This document shows, in pieces, positions 8,549-16,050 of a stretch of DNA of 64,000 nucleotides. Under the pieces are notes generated by a model. It saw only the letters and a program-made list of their open reading frames with translations, was not told the DNA's origin and did no database searches. This stretch comes from Christensenellaceae bacterium Phil1 (lineage in GTDB: Bacteria; Bacillota; Clostridia; Christensenellales; CAG-138), in NCBI GenBank assembly GCA_001940855.1, contig MSGS01000007.1:1-64000 (forward strand), in the 5' to 3' direction. The translations under genes were made by a program, and so were the position numbers. The stretch's first letter is position 1, and the number at the start of each line of letters is the position of its first letter.

Positions 8549-10192
8549 ATGAAGAGAATTATGGCGCTGCTCATGGGCATCATTATGCTCGTGTCCGTTT
8601 TCGCGGGCTGCAGCAACACTTCACCCACCCCCGCTGACACCGATGCACCGTCTTCCGGTGACAACACCCCCGCCAACAATAACGGCGGCGTGACCGTGGA
8701 TGAAAACGGTAAGCGTACCATCACCATCTACGACTCCGAATGGCTCGGCACCAACCTGTACCGCTGTTCCGGCTGGTATGGTTCCCAGGACCTTATCGCG
8801 GACACCTTTTTCCTGATGGATCCCGAAGATCGCAACAACGTGCTGCCCCGTATCTGCGAGGGCTACGAAATCAGCGAGGACGGACTGACCATGAAGCTTA
8901 TCATGAGCGAAGGCATGAAGTTCTATGACGGCACCGATGTTACTCCCGAGGACGTTATAGCCTCCATCCAGTACGGCCTTGACGGCAGCGACTGGGGCTA
9001 CGGCTATTCCAACATTGAATCAATGGAGGCCGACGGCAAGGATGTTATACTGCACCTTTCCACCTATCGTACCGACCTGATGCACTTCCTGTGCACCTGC
9101 TTCATGGGCATAATCAAAAAGGACTGCCTGGACACCATGACCGATGAGGAGCTGCAGTGGGGCGCTATCCCCTACGGCGCGTTCTACGTGGACGAATACA
9201 TTCCCGGCGACCGCATAATCCTTAAGCCCAACCCGTATTACAAGACCAACCTGCCCCTTGTTGAAAACAAGGGTCCCGTTGATTTGGACTACATCACCGT
9301 TATAGTGGCCGATACCGAAGCATTCACCCAGACCACCATGCTTGCCAACGGCGAAGTGGACGTGCTGACCGGCATAAACATGGAACAGTATGCCGAGCTG
9401 CAGAGCATAGACGGCGTTATAACGCTTGAAAACACCTATCCCAACATTGAATACTTCGAGCTGAATCAGGACCACAAGGACCTGCAGGACATTAACGTCC
9501 GCAAGGCCGTAATGCTTGCCCTTGACCGCGACGCCATGGAAGAAATGTGCAACGGCGCCATGAAGCCCGCATATTCCATGATAACCGAAGGCATGCAGTT
9601 CTTCTCCGAGAAGGCCGAAGCCTACTTCAAGGACAACCTGAGCAACAACGTGGAAGAAGCCAAGCGCCTGCTGGCCGAAGCCGGATACACCATGAACGGC
9701 GAAGGCTACCTTGAAAAAGACGGCAGCGTGCTGGAGTTCACCTTCCTTTCCCGTTCCAGCGGCACCAGCGTTACCGTTGCGCAGGAAATGCAGCTGCAGC
9801 TTCAGGAAATCGGCATAAAGATGAACATAGAAACCATAGACTGGAACTACATCTATGAGCGCATGGCCGACGACGATTACGATGCCGGTATAGCCGTGCT
9901 TGAATGGGCGGAAGCCATACTGGTACTCAACTATGCTTACTACGATCCCAACACCAAGAGCGACGCCGACATGCAGGTTTATAAGGACCTTGTAGAGAAG
10001 GCCGCCACCTCTTCCGATATGGATCAGGCCGTTGAATACGTTTATGAAGCCCAGATGGAAATGTTCAAGGATTGCGCCATAGTGCCCCTCTATTCCGATG
10101 TTTCCTACTGCGCGTACCGCAACGACATCAATGGTCTTGTTGTCTGCGGCGACGGCAGCCTGTTCTATAACGACATCAACTACGCTGGCTAA
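8549..10192 (+). CDS. Peptide-binding lipoprotein of the ABC importer
   Basis: Extracellular solute-binding protein family 5 (SBP_bac_5), 547 residues. It has a lipoprotein signal peptide with lipobox VFAGC (Cys21), a flexible Ser/Thr/Pro-rich linker to about residue 50, then the bilobed binding domain; MKFYDGTDVTPEDVIASIQYGL is the family signature region. It captures peptides (or another amphiphilic ligand such as nickel chelates or glycosides) and hands them to the permeases. AAGGAGG lies upstream of the ATG. Last gene of the operon, followed by a strong terminator. The exact ligand cannot be read from the sequence. Confidence 0.95.
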   Translation: MKRIMALLMGIIMLVSVFAGCSNTSPTPADTDAPSSGDNTPANNNGGVTVDENGKRTITIYDSEWLGTNLYRCSGWYGSQDLIADTFFLMDPEDRNNVLPRICEGYEISEDGLTMKLIMSEGMKFYDGTDVTPEDVIASIQYGLDGSDWGYGYSNIESMEADGKDVILHLSTYRTDLMHFLCTCFMGIIKKDCLDTMTDEELQWGAIPYGAFYVDEYIPGDRIILKPNPYYKTNLPLVENKGPVDLDYITVIVADTEAFTQTTMLANGEVDVLTGINMEQYAELQSIDGVITLENTYPNIEYFELNQDHKDLQDINVRKAVMLALDRDAMEEMCNGAMKPAYSMITEGMQFFSEKAEAYFKDNLSNNVEEAKRLLAEAGYTMNGEGYLEKDGSVLEFTFLSRSSGTSVTVAQEMQLQLQEIGIKMNIETIDWNYIYERMADDDYDAGIAVLEWAEAILVLNYAYYDPNTKSDADMQVYKDLVEKAATSSDMDQAVEYVYEAQMEMFKDCAIVPLYSDVSYCAYRNDINGLVVCGDGSLFYNDINYAG

Positions 10193-10226
10193 TACTTGAT
10201 ATCAGCATAGCGTAAAGCAAAAACAT

Positions 10227-10259
10227 GCCCGGTTCCTCATTTCAGGAGCCGGGCGTTTT
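10227..10259 (+). terminator. Rho-independent terminator of the peptide importer operon
   Basis: GCCCGGTTCCT pairs with AGGAGCCGGGC around a short loop, followed by GTTTT. It lies 35 bases after the stop of the binding-protein gene and before the convergent MerR gene. Confidence 0.9.
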
Positions 10260-10274
10260 CATTGCCGTATATTT

Positions 10275-11084
10275 TTATTCGGTTCGTTTGAGCAGATAGA
10301 AATGGTTCATGCCATCCTTTGAAGCGGTCACGTTGCAGCCAAGCTGCTTCTTTTTATCCTTATCGCATTCGCACAGTATGCCGAGTATTGTATTTGCAAA
10401 CGGCATTCCGCAGCTTGCGTCCTTAAGTTCAAAATACAGCAGGTACTCCGCACCGTCCTCAAGGCAGCGCCATTCGTCAATGAAGTCCTTAACGCGCTCC
10501 CAGCCGTGCTTTTCATACACAAGCGTATACCCCTCGTCGTGCAGCGGGTCGGCGTATTCTTCTTCCTCCTGCGCTTCGTCTCCGCCTTCCTGCGGCGTAT
10601 AGCTTATGTCCGCATCGTTTGCCGTGAGCATACTTTCAAAAAAGCTGCATACGTTATCGGTTATCCGCGCATACTGTTCGCCGTCTATATCGAACTGCTC
10701 GCTTGGGTCGTATGCGCGCATAGACTCCGTTACCTTTTGCCTTATCGCTTCCAGCTGTTCCTTTACCATGTCAATTTCACCCTGATATGACCGCTGTATG
10801 GCACGCACGGTCTCAAGCTTACTCTCAAGGGAGGCTATCTTCTCGTCAAACGCTTTATACACGGTCGCGCTGTCGGCATCGAGCAGCGGCTTTATTTCGT
10901 CTATGGTGAAAAGCGCGCTTTGCAGGTTCTTTATCTTAACGAACGTTACCGCCTGCTCCTCATCATAAAAGCGATAGCCCGAGTACCTGTCCACCCGAAC
11001 GGGCTTGAGCAGGCCAACGCGGTCGTAATACCTAAGCGTTTGCGGATTGCAGCCGCACAGCTTTGCAAATTCCTTTATGGTCAT
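10275..11084 (-). CDS. MerR family transcriptional regulator
   Basis: A 269-residue regulator with a winged-helix MerR domain at 1-70 (TIKEFAKLCGCNPQTLRYYDRVGLL), a long dimerisation coiled coil (about 75-120), and an acidic C-terminal region ending in a domain I do not recognise. The track start at 11093 is unlikely: AAGGAG would touch that ATG directly, while the ATG three codons later (11084) sits 9 bases from it. The N-terminus then begins at the usual first residues of MerR proteins. It probably regulates itself, since its promoter has the 19-bp spacer typical of MerR targets. It is convergent with the importer operon. The inducer is unknown. Confidence 0.88.
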   Translation of the reverse strand: MTIKEFAKLCGCNPQTLRYYDRVGLLKPVRVDRYSGYRFYDEEQAVTFVKIKNLQSALFTIDEIKPLLDADSATVYKAFDEKIASLESKLETVRAIQRSYQGEIDMVKEQLEAIRQKVTESMRAYDPSEQFDIDGEQYARITDNVCSFFESMLTANDADISYTPQEGGDEAQEEEEYADPLHDEGYTLVYEKHGWERVKDFIDEWRCLEDGAEYLLYFELKDASCGMPFANTILGILCECDKDKKKQLGCNVTASKDGMNHFYLLKRTE

Positions 11085-11108
11085 ATCATCCATCTCCTTT
11101 CGGATAAG

Positions 11109-11139
11109 GTTATATCATTGCACTTAGGTGAAAGGTCAA
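11109..11139 (-). promoter_or_regulatory. MerR-type promoter with 19-bp spacer and dyad
   Basis: On the minus strand TTGACC (-35) and TATAAC (-10) are 19 bp apart, the overlong spacing that MerR proteins correct by twisting DNA. The spacer contains the interrupted dyad CACctaaGTG. It is directly upstream of the MerR gene, which argues for autoregulation. Confidence 0.75.
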
Positions 11140-11183
11140 GGTCTGCGGCAAAATATATATTCACGCTTGGCCTCCATAGTTGA

Positions 11184-11197
11184 GTACGATATCGTAC
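11184..11197. other. 14-bp perfect palindrome between MerR and GNAT genes
   Basis: GTACGATATCGTAC is a perfect inverted repeat in the 190-base gap between the MerR promoter and the GNAT terminator. It may be a protein-binding site, but nothing shows which protein. No second copy was noticed in the window. Confidence 0.35.
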
Positions 11198-11215
11198 CAA
11201 TTTCAATCAAAAGAA

Positions 11216-11243
11216 CCCGCCTGCGCAGTAAATGCGGGCGGGG
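11216..11243 (-). terminator. Terminator after the GNAT gene
   Basis: A GC-rich hairpin, CCCGCCCGC pairing with GCAGGCGGG on the minus strand, followed by TTCTTTT. It lies about 45 bases past the acetyltransferase stop. Confidence 0.7.
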
Positions 11244-11287
11244 ATAGTTATTTTGATGAATCTCTATGCCACAGCAGCACTTTCAAT

Positions 11288-11860
11288 TCAAACTTGCTTC
11301 TTAAATTTCAGTGTTAAGCCATCGTATTTCCGTCCGTTGACCTCCCGCTCTCCGATACAGCGATTGCACTCAGTAAAGCCAAGTTTCTCGGCGCAGCGAA
11401 GCATGCGAACATTGCCGGACCAAGTTTGCGTGTACAGCTCGCACGCACCGCTGTCAAGGCAGTAATCCATAAAAGCGCGAAGGGCATTTGTGCCGATACC
11501 GTTTCCCCATGAATCCGATTCGCAAATATCTATGCCGACAGCGCGGTGAACTATTTGGCCTTCCTCAGCTTTTCCTACCCATTCATAGTTTTCGTCAATG
11601 CAATAGGAACATACCCAGCCAATGTGCTTACCGTTCCATAAAATCTCAAATTTCCAGCGGTAAGCATCATCAGGGCTGTTTTTCACCGATTCATAGTATT
11701 TCGTCCATTCTTTGCGCTCTGTCTCCTCGTCCGTATCTTCCTTCTCCCAAGGAGCATCCCATTTTTCCCATTCACGTTCCGCCGTGAACCAGCGCACATA
11801 GTCCTCTATATCCGTCTCTATCATATCCCTAAGGATGATGTTTTCATATTTTATCTGCAT
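11288..11860 (-). CDS. GNAT family N-acetyltransferase (RimJ/RimL-like)
   Basis: A 190-residue single-domain acetyltransferase using acetyl-CoA; the pyrophosphate-binding loop is SWGNGIGTNAL (about 125-135), followed by NVRMLRCAEKLGF, the usual helix and strand near the C-terminus. The substrate is unknown (protein N-terminus, amine or antibiotic). It lies outside the mobile element: its ATG at 11860 overlaps the final codons of the recombinase gene, and those codons are host DNA that probably once ended rlmD. In the empty chromosome it would therefore be the gene after rlmD, overlapping it by 17 bases. Confidence 0.88.
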   Translation of the reverse strand: MQIKYENIILRDMIETDIEDYVRWFTAEREWEKWDAPWEKEDTDEETERKEWTKYYESVKNSPDDAYRWKFEILWNGKHIGWVCSYCIDENYEWVGKAEEGQIVHRAVGIDICESDSWGNGIGTNALRAFMDYCLDSGACELYTQTWSGNVRMLRCAEKLGFTECNRCIGEREVNGRKYDGLTLKFKKQV

Positions 11861-13577
11861 AGCTTATTCCCCCCACTTCTTGGTGTTTGGACAATAAGCA
11901 TACCGTCTCAACTTCACCGCCTGTATTGCTGACAAACAAGACTCCACTTTCTCCGTCATAGGTCACAGGGAATGTAAAGTGGATGGTTTTAATCAGACGC
12001 CCGTCTGCCCGTTTTCCCTTTGGGAGCTCGTTGATTTCTATGGAAGAAATCATGGCTCGCAGCAGTCCTTTCTTGTCCTCCGGGGACATTACATCGTAGT
12101 ATTTGCTGAACCCTTCCAGCATTTCAAAGATGGATTCCTTCGTCATGGTGGATTTCTGTACCATCGTGATTTCGTCATCGACCTGATCCAGCCTTGTCTG
12201 AGCATCATCCAGCTTGTCGTAGATATCATCTAATACGCGGTTCAGACTGTCAACCTTTTTCTCATAATGTCTGTCACCGGCATCCAGCTCTGAAAGTCTT
12301 TTTTCGGTCTGCATGAGATTGTTTCTGTATTTATTGTGCTCGGCTTCAATTCCGGCTCGTTTCTTTCTTAGACGCTCAATATCGGTTTCACAGTCTACTT
12401 TCTTTGAGATCAATTCTACAAATTCCGGGATCGTTACCATCGCGGAGATAACATCGCGCACCTCCTTTTCCAGCTTGGTGCCACTGTAATACTTGTTTGC
12501 CAATGAACAGATCAGTCCGTTTCGGTCTCTGCCGGAAATACAGCGATAGGAAATATACCGGGGATAAAAGCCTTCCTTTCCGTTTTTTCGCGGCCTTTGC
12601 GGAGCCGTATACCCGAAAAGGTTTTTGCCGCAATCCGGGCATTTGATGAGGCCCGTCAACGGATAAATATTGGTGCTGTCACTGCGGGTTTTCCTGTGGG
12701 CTGCGCGTTTTGCAAGAAGACTCTGGGCTCTTTCAAAGGTTTCCTCGGATATAATTGCGTCGTGTAAGCCATCGACCAGTATGATTTTACTTTCGTCATC
12801 CTGTTTTACGACCTTTGTCTCGTTGTTTGTACCCTCAACTTTTACCGTATGGCGGCGGCCATAGGCAATCTTGCCTTCGTAGACAGGATTTTTCAGAATA
12901 GCCCGGATCGTTCTATCAGTAAACCCGGAAATCTTTGTATTTCCGCGCTGCTGCCTCGTTACATTTTCATCATTCAGCTTGCGGGTGATATATTGAAGAC
13001 TTTGTCCTTCCTCAGTATACAGTCTGAATATTCTTTTGACGATTTCCGCCTCTGACGGTTCAACTACAAGCTTCTTATTATCAAGCGAATATCCAAACGG
13101 CGCCTGCGCTCCGTTCCAAAGACCGCTTCTTGCTTTTTGCTGTCTGCCGGCAAGCGTTTGTTCGTGGATATTTTCAAGCTCGACCTCTGCAACGGCTCCC
13201 ATAATATTGGCAATCATTTTTCCTGTTGCCGTAGAAGTATAGATGCCGTCTTTTACGCCCAGAAGCCCTACACCGTAGCTTGCAAGCTCCTGGAGATACT
13301 TTGCTGTGTCGCTGGTGTTTCTGGCAAATTGGGAAAGCTTGAAGACAAGGACATATTTTATATTATCCTTTTTGCTTCGTATATCCTCCATCATTTGGCT
13401 GAACGCAGGTCTGTGTTCGGCGTTCTTGCCGGATTTGCCTTCATCAGAGTATTTTCCTACGATGCTGATGTCCCGCCTCTTGGCAAAGTCTCTGATTTCT
13501 TCTTCCTGCGCATCAAGAGAGAAGCCATCCACCTGTATGAGCGTGGAAACACGAGTATAGATATATGCGTTCTCCAT
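11844..13577 (-). CDS. Large serine recombinase (site-specific integrase)
   Basis: A 577-residue recombinase expected to integrate and excise the element. The resolvase catalytic domain is at about 3-145, with the nucleophile in YTRVST (Ser11) and GKYSDEGKSGKNAEHRPAF. The recombinase domain (about 160-265) follows, then a zinc ribbon (CPDCG near 317 with later cysteines, about 310-370), and a long coiled coil (about 390-485) of the kind that controls synapsis. The last 15 or so residues (SKHQEVGGISYADKI) lie beyond the att core and are host-encoded. The ATG is preceded by AAGGAG at a rather long spacing. It resembles TndX/TnpX-type enzymes of clostridial elements. Confidence 0.95.
   Translation of the reverse strand: MENAYIYTRVSTLIQVDGFSLDAQEEEIRDFAKRRDISIVGKYSDEGKSGKNAEHRPAFSQMMEDIRSKKDNIKYVLVFKLSQFARNTSDTAKYLQELASYGVGLLGVKDGIYTSTATGKMIANIMGAVAEVELENIHEQTLAGRQQKARSGLWNGAQAPFGYSLDNKKLVVEPSEAEIVKRIFRLYTEEGQSLQYITRKLNDENVTRQQRGNTKISGFTDRTIRAILKNPVYEGKIAYGRRHTVKVEGTNNETKVVKQDDESKIILVDGLHDAIISEETFERAQSLLAKRAAHRKTRSDSTNIYPLTGLIKCPDCGKNLFGYTAPQRPRKNGKEGFYPRYISYRCISGRDRNGLICSLANKYYSGTKLEKEVRDVISAMVTIPEFVELISKKVDCETDIERLRKKRAGIEAEHNKYRNNLMQTEKRLSELDAGDRHYEKKVDSLNRVLDDIYDKLDDAQTRLDQVDDEITMVQKSTMTKESIFEMLEGFSKYYDVMSPEDKKGLLRAMISSIEINELPKGKRADGRLIKTIHFTFPVTYDGESGVLFVSNTGGEVETVCLLSKHQEVGGISYADKI
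11902..11912 (-). other. Left attachment core (att)
   Basis: GTTGAGACGGT, 11 bases identical to the copy at 28764-28774. It lies near the 3' end of the recombinase gene; the 23 codons from here to the stop (including it) would be host sequence left of the crossover. Serine recombinases exchange at a central dinucleotide of such a core. Confidence 0.75.
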
Positions 13578-13650
13578 GAACAGCTCATCTCCTTTCCGTA
13601 AAATCCTCTAACGCTTTTCCATGTTTCATTATATTGTCAGTAGTATTTTT

Positions 13651-13887
13651 CTATATGGGTTTATTATAAAACAATGACACAGATATTATCAAGTACCTAT
13701 ATGTAAATTCCGAGGGCGGGGAACCGGTGGGTTCCCCGTTATCCTCCGTATCACCGATTTCTTTCGTCTTATATTTTAACAGCAGTTCAGCTATCATAAC
13801 GGAGCAGCGAATAAAGTTTCGATCCTGCATCAATTCGTTCCTGTAGTTTTCCAAATACAAGTCCTTTCCAGCCAGCCAGCTATTCAA
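13651..13887 (-). CDS. Small hypothetical protein, possibly interrupted
   Basis: A 78-residue ORF from a TTG (LNSWLAGKDLYLENYRNELMQ...) with no good ribosome site. In the same frame just upstream is a short ATG-started stretch MTESELYMK that ends in TAA, two codons before the TTG. Read through the stop, this would be one protein of about 90 residues, so the gene may be a pseudogene or a sequencing artefact. Its 3' part runs across a perfect hairpin (13717-13738), which casts doubt on the final 25 codons as real coding sequence. It sits between relaxase and recombinase. Function unknown. Confidence 0.4.
   Translation of the reverse strand: MNSWLAGKDLYLENYRNELMQDRNFIRCSVMIAELLLKYKTKEIGDTEDNGEPTGSPPSEFTYRYLIISVSLFYNKPI
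13717..13738. repeat. Perfect 9-bp stem hairpin in the element
   Basis: CGGGGAACC and GGTTCCCCG separated by GGTG. It lies inside the 3' half of the small ORF between relaxase and recombinase genes. No T-run follows on either strand, so it is not an obvious terminator; a recombination or replication site is possible. Confidence 0.6.
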
Positions 13888-13995
13888 GCATTATTTCATA
13901 TACAACTCACTTTCTGTCATCCACGTACTGCGATGACGATGTCTTATTTCTGCTGTCTTTGATGAATCGAGGCTCAAGTCAAATCATCCTTGCGG

Positions 13996-15528
13996 TTACA
14001 TTGACAGCTCCTCTTTTTTGTGAATCCTTTTCTGCGGTGCGGGTGTCCTATCTGCTTTCAACATCACCATGACACTTTCTTTTTTCTCTGGAATCTCTGC
14101 TTCATGGAGCACTGTGTCCACACAATACCGGATTTGCCGGATAATTTCCGAATCCATATTTGCAGATTGCAGTTGGTCATTGAGCTTCTTGTTTTCCTTT
14201 TTGAGCATCCGCACTTCGGCTGCAAGCTTTTCACGGTCTTCGTTGGTGATGTTGTTTGCTTTCAAATACCGAATTGCTTTGTTGTATTCGGCGAGTTCGT
14301 CCCCGTGTGCCTCTGCATACTTTTCTCTTATACTTTTGAATCCACGCTTGGATTTATCGGCAATCGGCTTCAGGCGTGCGCTGGTGTCGATATAACCGAT
14401 GCCGGTTTCCAGACGCTTGATGCGCTTTTCGTTGGCTTTGACTTTGTCGATAATCGGCTGTTGGGATTTAAGCATGACCTTGAAATCTTCCATAGTTGTG
14501 ATCCCTGTTTCCTGCAGCCAGTTGAAGATTTTAGAACGTTGCTTCAAATCTACGACAGAACCTTTTTGTTTCGCGTATTTATTCCAGTCAAAACGCTGAT
14601 TCTTTCTCATATCATAATAGGCATTGACAAAATCCAGAATCGTGGGCTGGGGTGCTTCTTTCTCGGTGAATTCCGAAATCTTCCGCACCACGGATTTGAG
14701 CCAGGCGGACAGATCGGTCAGCAGTCGCCGCAGCGAAGAAAGCGCGCTGTTATGCTCTTTTATCCGGCGGTTGTATTCACCGATCTCCGTGCGGATTCCT
14801 TTTTCCTCCATGTGGGCGACCGCCGGACCGAGATGAATCGTCGGAAGCTCCGCCTTGCCCTGGCGCTCAAAGGAGCGAAGATCGAGCCGTTCGGGGATAC
14901 CGTTTTTCTCAAAATACCGATTGACCGCCTTCGCCCATTCGGTACGCCAAACCTCGGCGTACTTTCTGTCGTTCCAGTCAACGGTGTTTTCCTTATGGCT
15001 TTTCCATTCGCCGGACGGGAGCCGGATGCGTTCGCCGTTTTCGTCGAGATCGTAAACCTTGCGCGCTTTCGGAAGCCACTTCCCGTTTTCGTTCATCGCC
15101 CGCATTGTCAGCAGAATATGCGCGTGAGGATTGCCGTCGCCTTTGTCGTGAATCGCAAAGTCCGCGATCATGCCGCGGGAGACAAATTGCTCCCGGCAGT
15201 AATCGCGGATCAAGGCTTCATATTCGTTTTTGGGCAGTTCTATTGGCAGCGCCATGATGATTCCCCGCGCAAGCTGGGCGTTCCATTGTCCTTCGACCTT
15301 CTCGGCGGCATTCCACAGTGCCTGACGGTCTGCGTATTCCGGCGGAGCATTGGGTGGAAGGAGGATGCCTTTTGCCAAGACCTCGCCGGATTTATAGCTG
15401 TAGTTTTTTGTCTTCAAGTCGTACTCGCTGAAAAACTTTTCGCCGCTCTGATAGGCGGCTCCGGCAACGGCGGACTGCCGTTTGCTTCTTTGCCGGATAG
15501 AGATTGAAAAATGCGGACATGCGATAAT
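13996..15528 (-). CDS. mobA: MobA/MobL family relaxase, apparent ATT start
   Basis: Nicks oriT and leads the strand during conjugative mobilisation. The track ORF (473 residues from TTG at 15417) lacks the family N-terminus, but the frame is open for 37 more codons: the added residues read IIACPHFSIS...SAVAGAAYQSGEK, the expected start including the candidate catalytic tyrosine (AAYQ, residue 26). An in-frame TGA lies two codons above, and the only codon well placed after GGAGG (6 bases) is ATT at 15526-15528. The metal-binding HxH is in GNPHAHILLTMR (about 130). The C-terminal half is helical. Either a real ATT start or a mutated ATG explains this. DUF3847 gene and oriT lie upstream. Confidence 0.85.
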   Translation of the reverse strand: MIACPHFSISIRQRSKRQSAVAGAAYQSGEKFFSEYDLKTKNYSYKSGEVLAKGILLPPNAPPEYADRQALWNAAEKVEGQWNAQLARGIIMALPIELPKNEYEALIRDYCREQFVSRGMIADFAIHDKGDGNPHAHILLTMRAMNENGKWLPKARKVYDLDENGERIRLPSGEWKSHKENTVDWNDRKYAEVWRTEWAKAVNRYFEKNGIPERLDLRSFERQGKAELPTIHLGPAVAHMEEKGIRTEIGEYNRRIKEHNSALSSLRRLLTDLSAWLKSVVRKISEFTEKEAPQPTILDFVNAYYDMRKNQRFDWNKYAKQKGSVVDLKQRSKIFNWLQETGITTMEDFKVMLKSQQPIIDKVKANEKRIKRLETGIGYIDTSARLKPIADKSKRGFKSIREKYAEAHGDELAEYNKAIRYLKANNITNEDREKLAAEVRMLKKENKKLNDQLQSANMDSEIIRQIRYCVDTVLHEAEIPEKKESVMVMLKADRTPAPQKRIHKKEELSM

Positions 15529-15590
15529 GAATCACCTCCATTCCCACAAGTCGCGCTTTGCGACCTTAAAACAGGGTAGCCGGAACGGCG

Positions 15591-15606
15591 CAGGGGCTTG
15601 CCCCTG
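15591..15606. repeat. GC-rich inverted repeat upstream of the relaxase gene
   Basis: CAGGGGC-TT-GCCCCTG, a 7-bp perfect inverted repeat, in the 155-base gap between the relaxase and DUF3847 genes. A weaker one, GTCGC/GCGAC, is at 15550-15564. These flank the predicted oriT and may bind relaxase or accessory protein. Confidence 0.5.
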
Positions 15607-15650
15607 TGATTGGAGCCTGCGAGAATCCAACAACCTTGTAAACGCAAGAG

Positions 15651-15680
15651 CACCGGGAAACCGGTGTATAATTGCGCCCT
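15651..15680. other. oriT: Predicted oriT, RSF1010/MobA type
   Basis: The hairpin CACCGG-GAAA-CCGGTG is directly followed by TATAATTGCGCCCT. The known RSF1010 oriT has an inverted repeat ending AAACCGG followed by TAAGTGCGCCCT with the nick inside GCG/CCC. The match of AACCGGT and TGCGCCCT in the right order, beside a MobA/MobL relaxase gene, makes this the likely nick region. Confidence 0.75.
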
Positions 15681-15683
15681 CTT

Positions 15684-15989
15684 TCATCGGGTCTCATCCC
15701 CGGTGTCTTCTTTTCCGGCGTTTTGGATCATCGCCTTTAGGAGCGCGTCAACGGCAGGCTGACGGAACGCCGTGAGCAGGAGCTCGTGTACCTGTTTGTC
15801 GGTCAGCAGCAGCGGTTTCAGAAGGAATGCTTCCAACATCCCGCCGCGAGTGAAGATTCTCCGGTTCCGCTGCTTCCGGAGAAGCCCTTTTTCAGCGGCT
15901 TCCATAGCCTTGATCTCATTTTTCAGTTGTCGCATCTTTGCCTCATTACGGGTTTTTTCATCATTCAGTCGTTCAAGCTCCTTGTTCAT
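15684..15989 (-). CDS. DUF3847 family protein, relaxase accessory
   Basis: A 101-residue protein; the start at 15989 (MNKELERLNDEKTRNEAK) has CAGGAGGTG upstream and replaces the track start 9 codons earlier. The N-terminal half is a charged coiled coil (about 1-40), then RNRRIFTRGGMLEAFLLKP and a helical C-terminus. Proteins of this family are regularly encoded just before MobA/MobL relaxases in clostridial mobilizable elements, and a role at oriT is plausible but unproven. The oriT hairpin begins a few bases past its stop. Confidence 0.75.
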   Translation of the reverse strand: MNKELERLNDEKTRNEAKMRQLKNEIKAMEAAEKGLLRKQRNRRIFTRGGMLEAFLLKPLLLTDKQVHELLLTAFRQPAVDALLKAMIQNAGKEDTGDETR

Positions 15990-16050
15990 CGGCACCTCCT
16001 GTATATTGGCAAACATCGCCTTCTCGCTGTGTACATACGTACATATCGTT

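Noticed and set aside
14020-15507. 495-residue plus-strand ORF opposite the relaxase
   Set aside because: Antisense shadow of the MobA/MobL gene; Phe/Leu-rich without family features.
15414-15653. 79-residue ORF just upstream of the relaxase frame
   Set aside because: It is an alternative frame of the true relaxase N-terminus; the relaxase frame gives the family sequence and this one does not.
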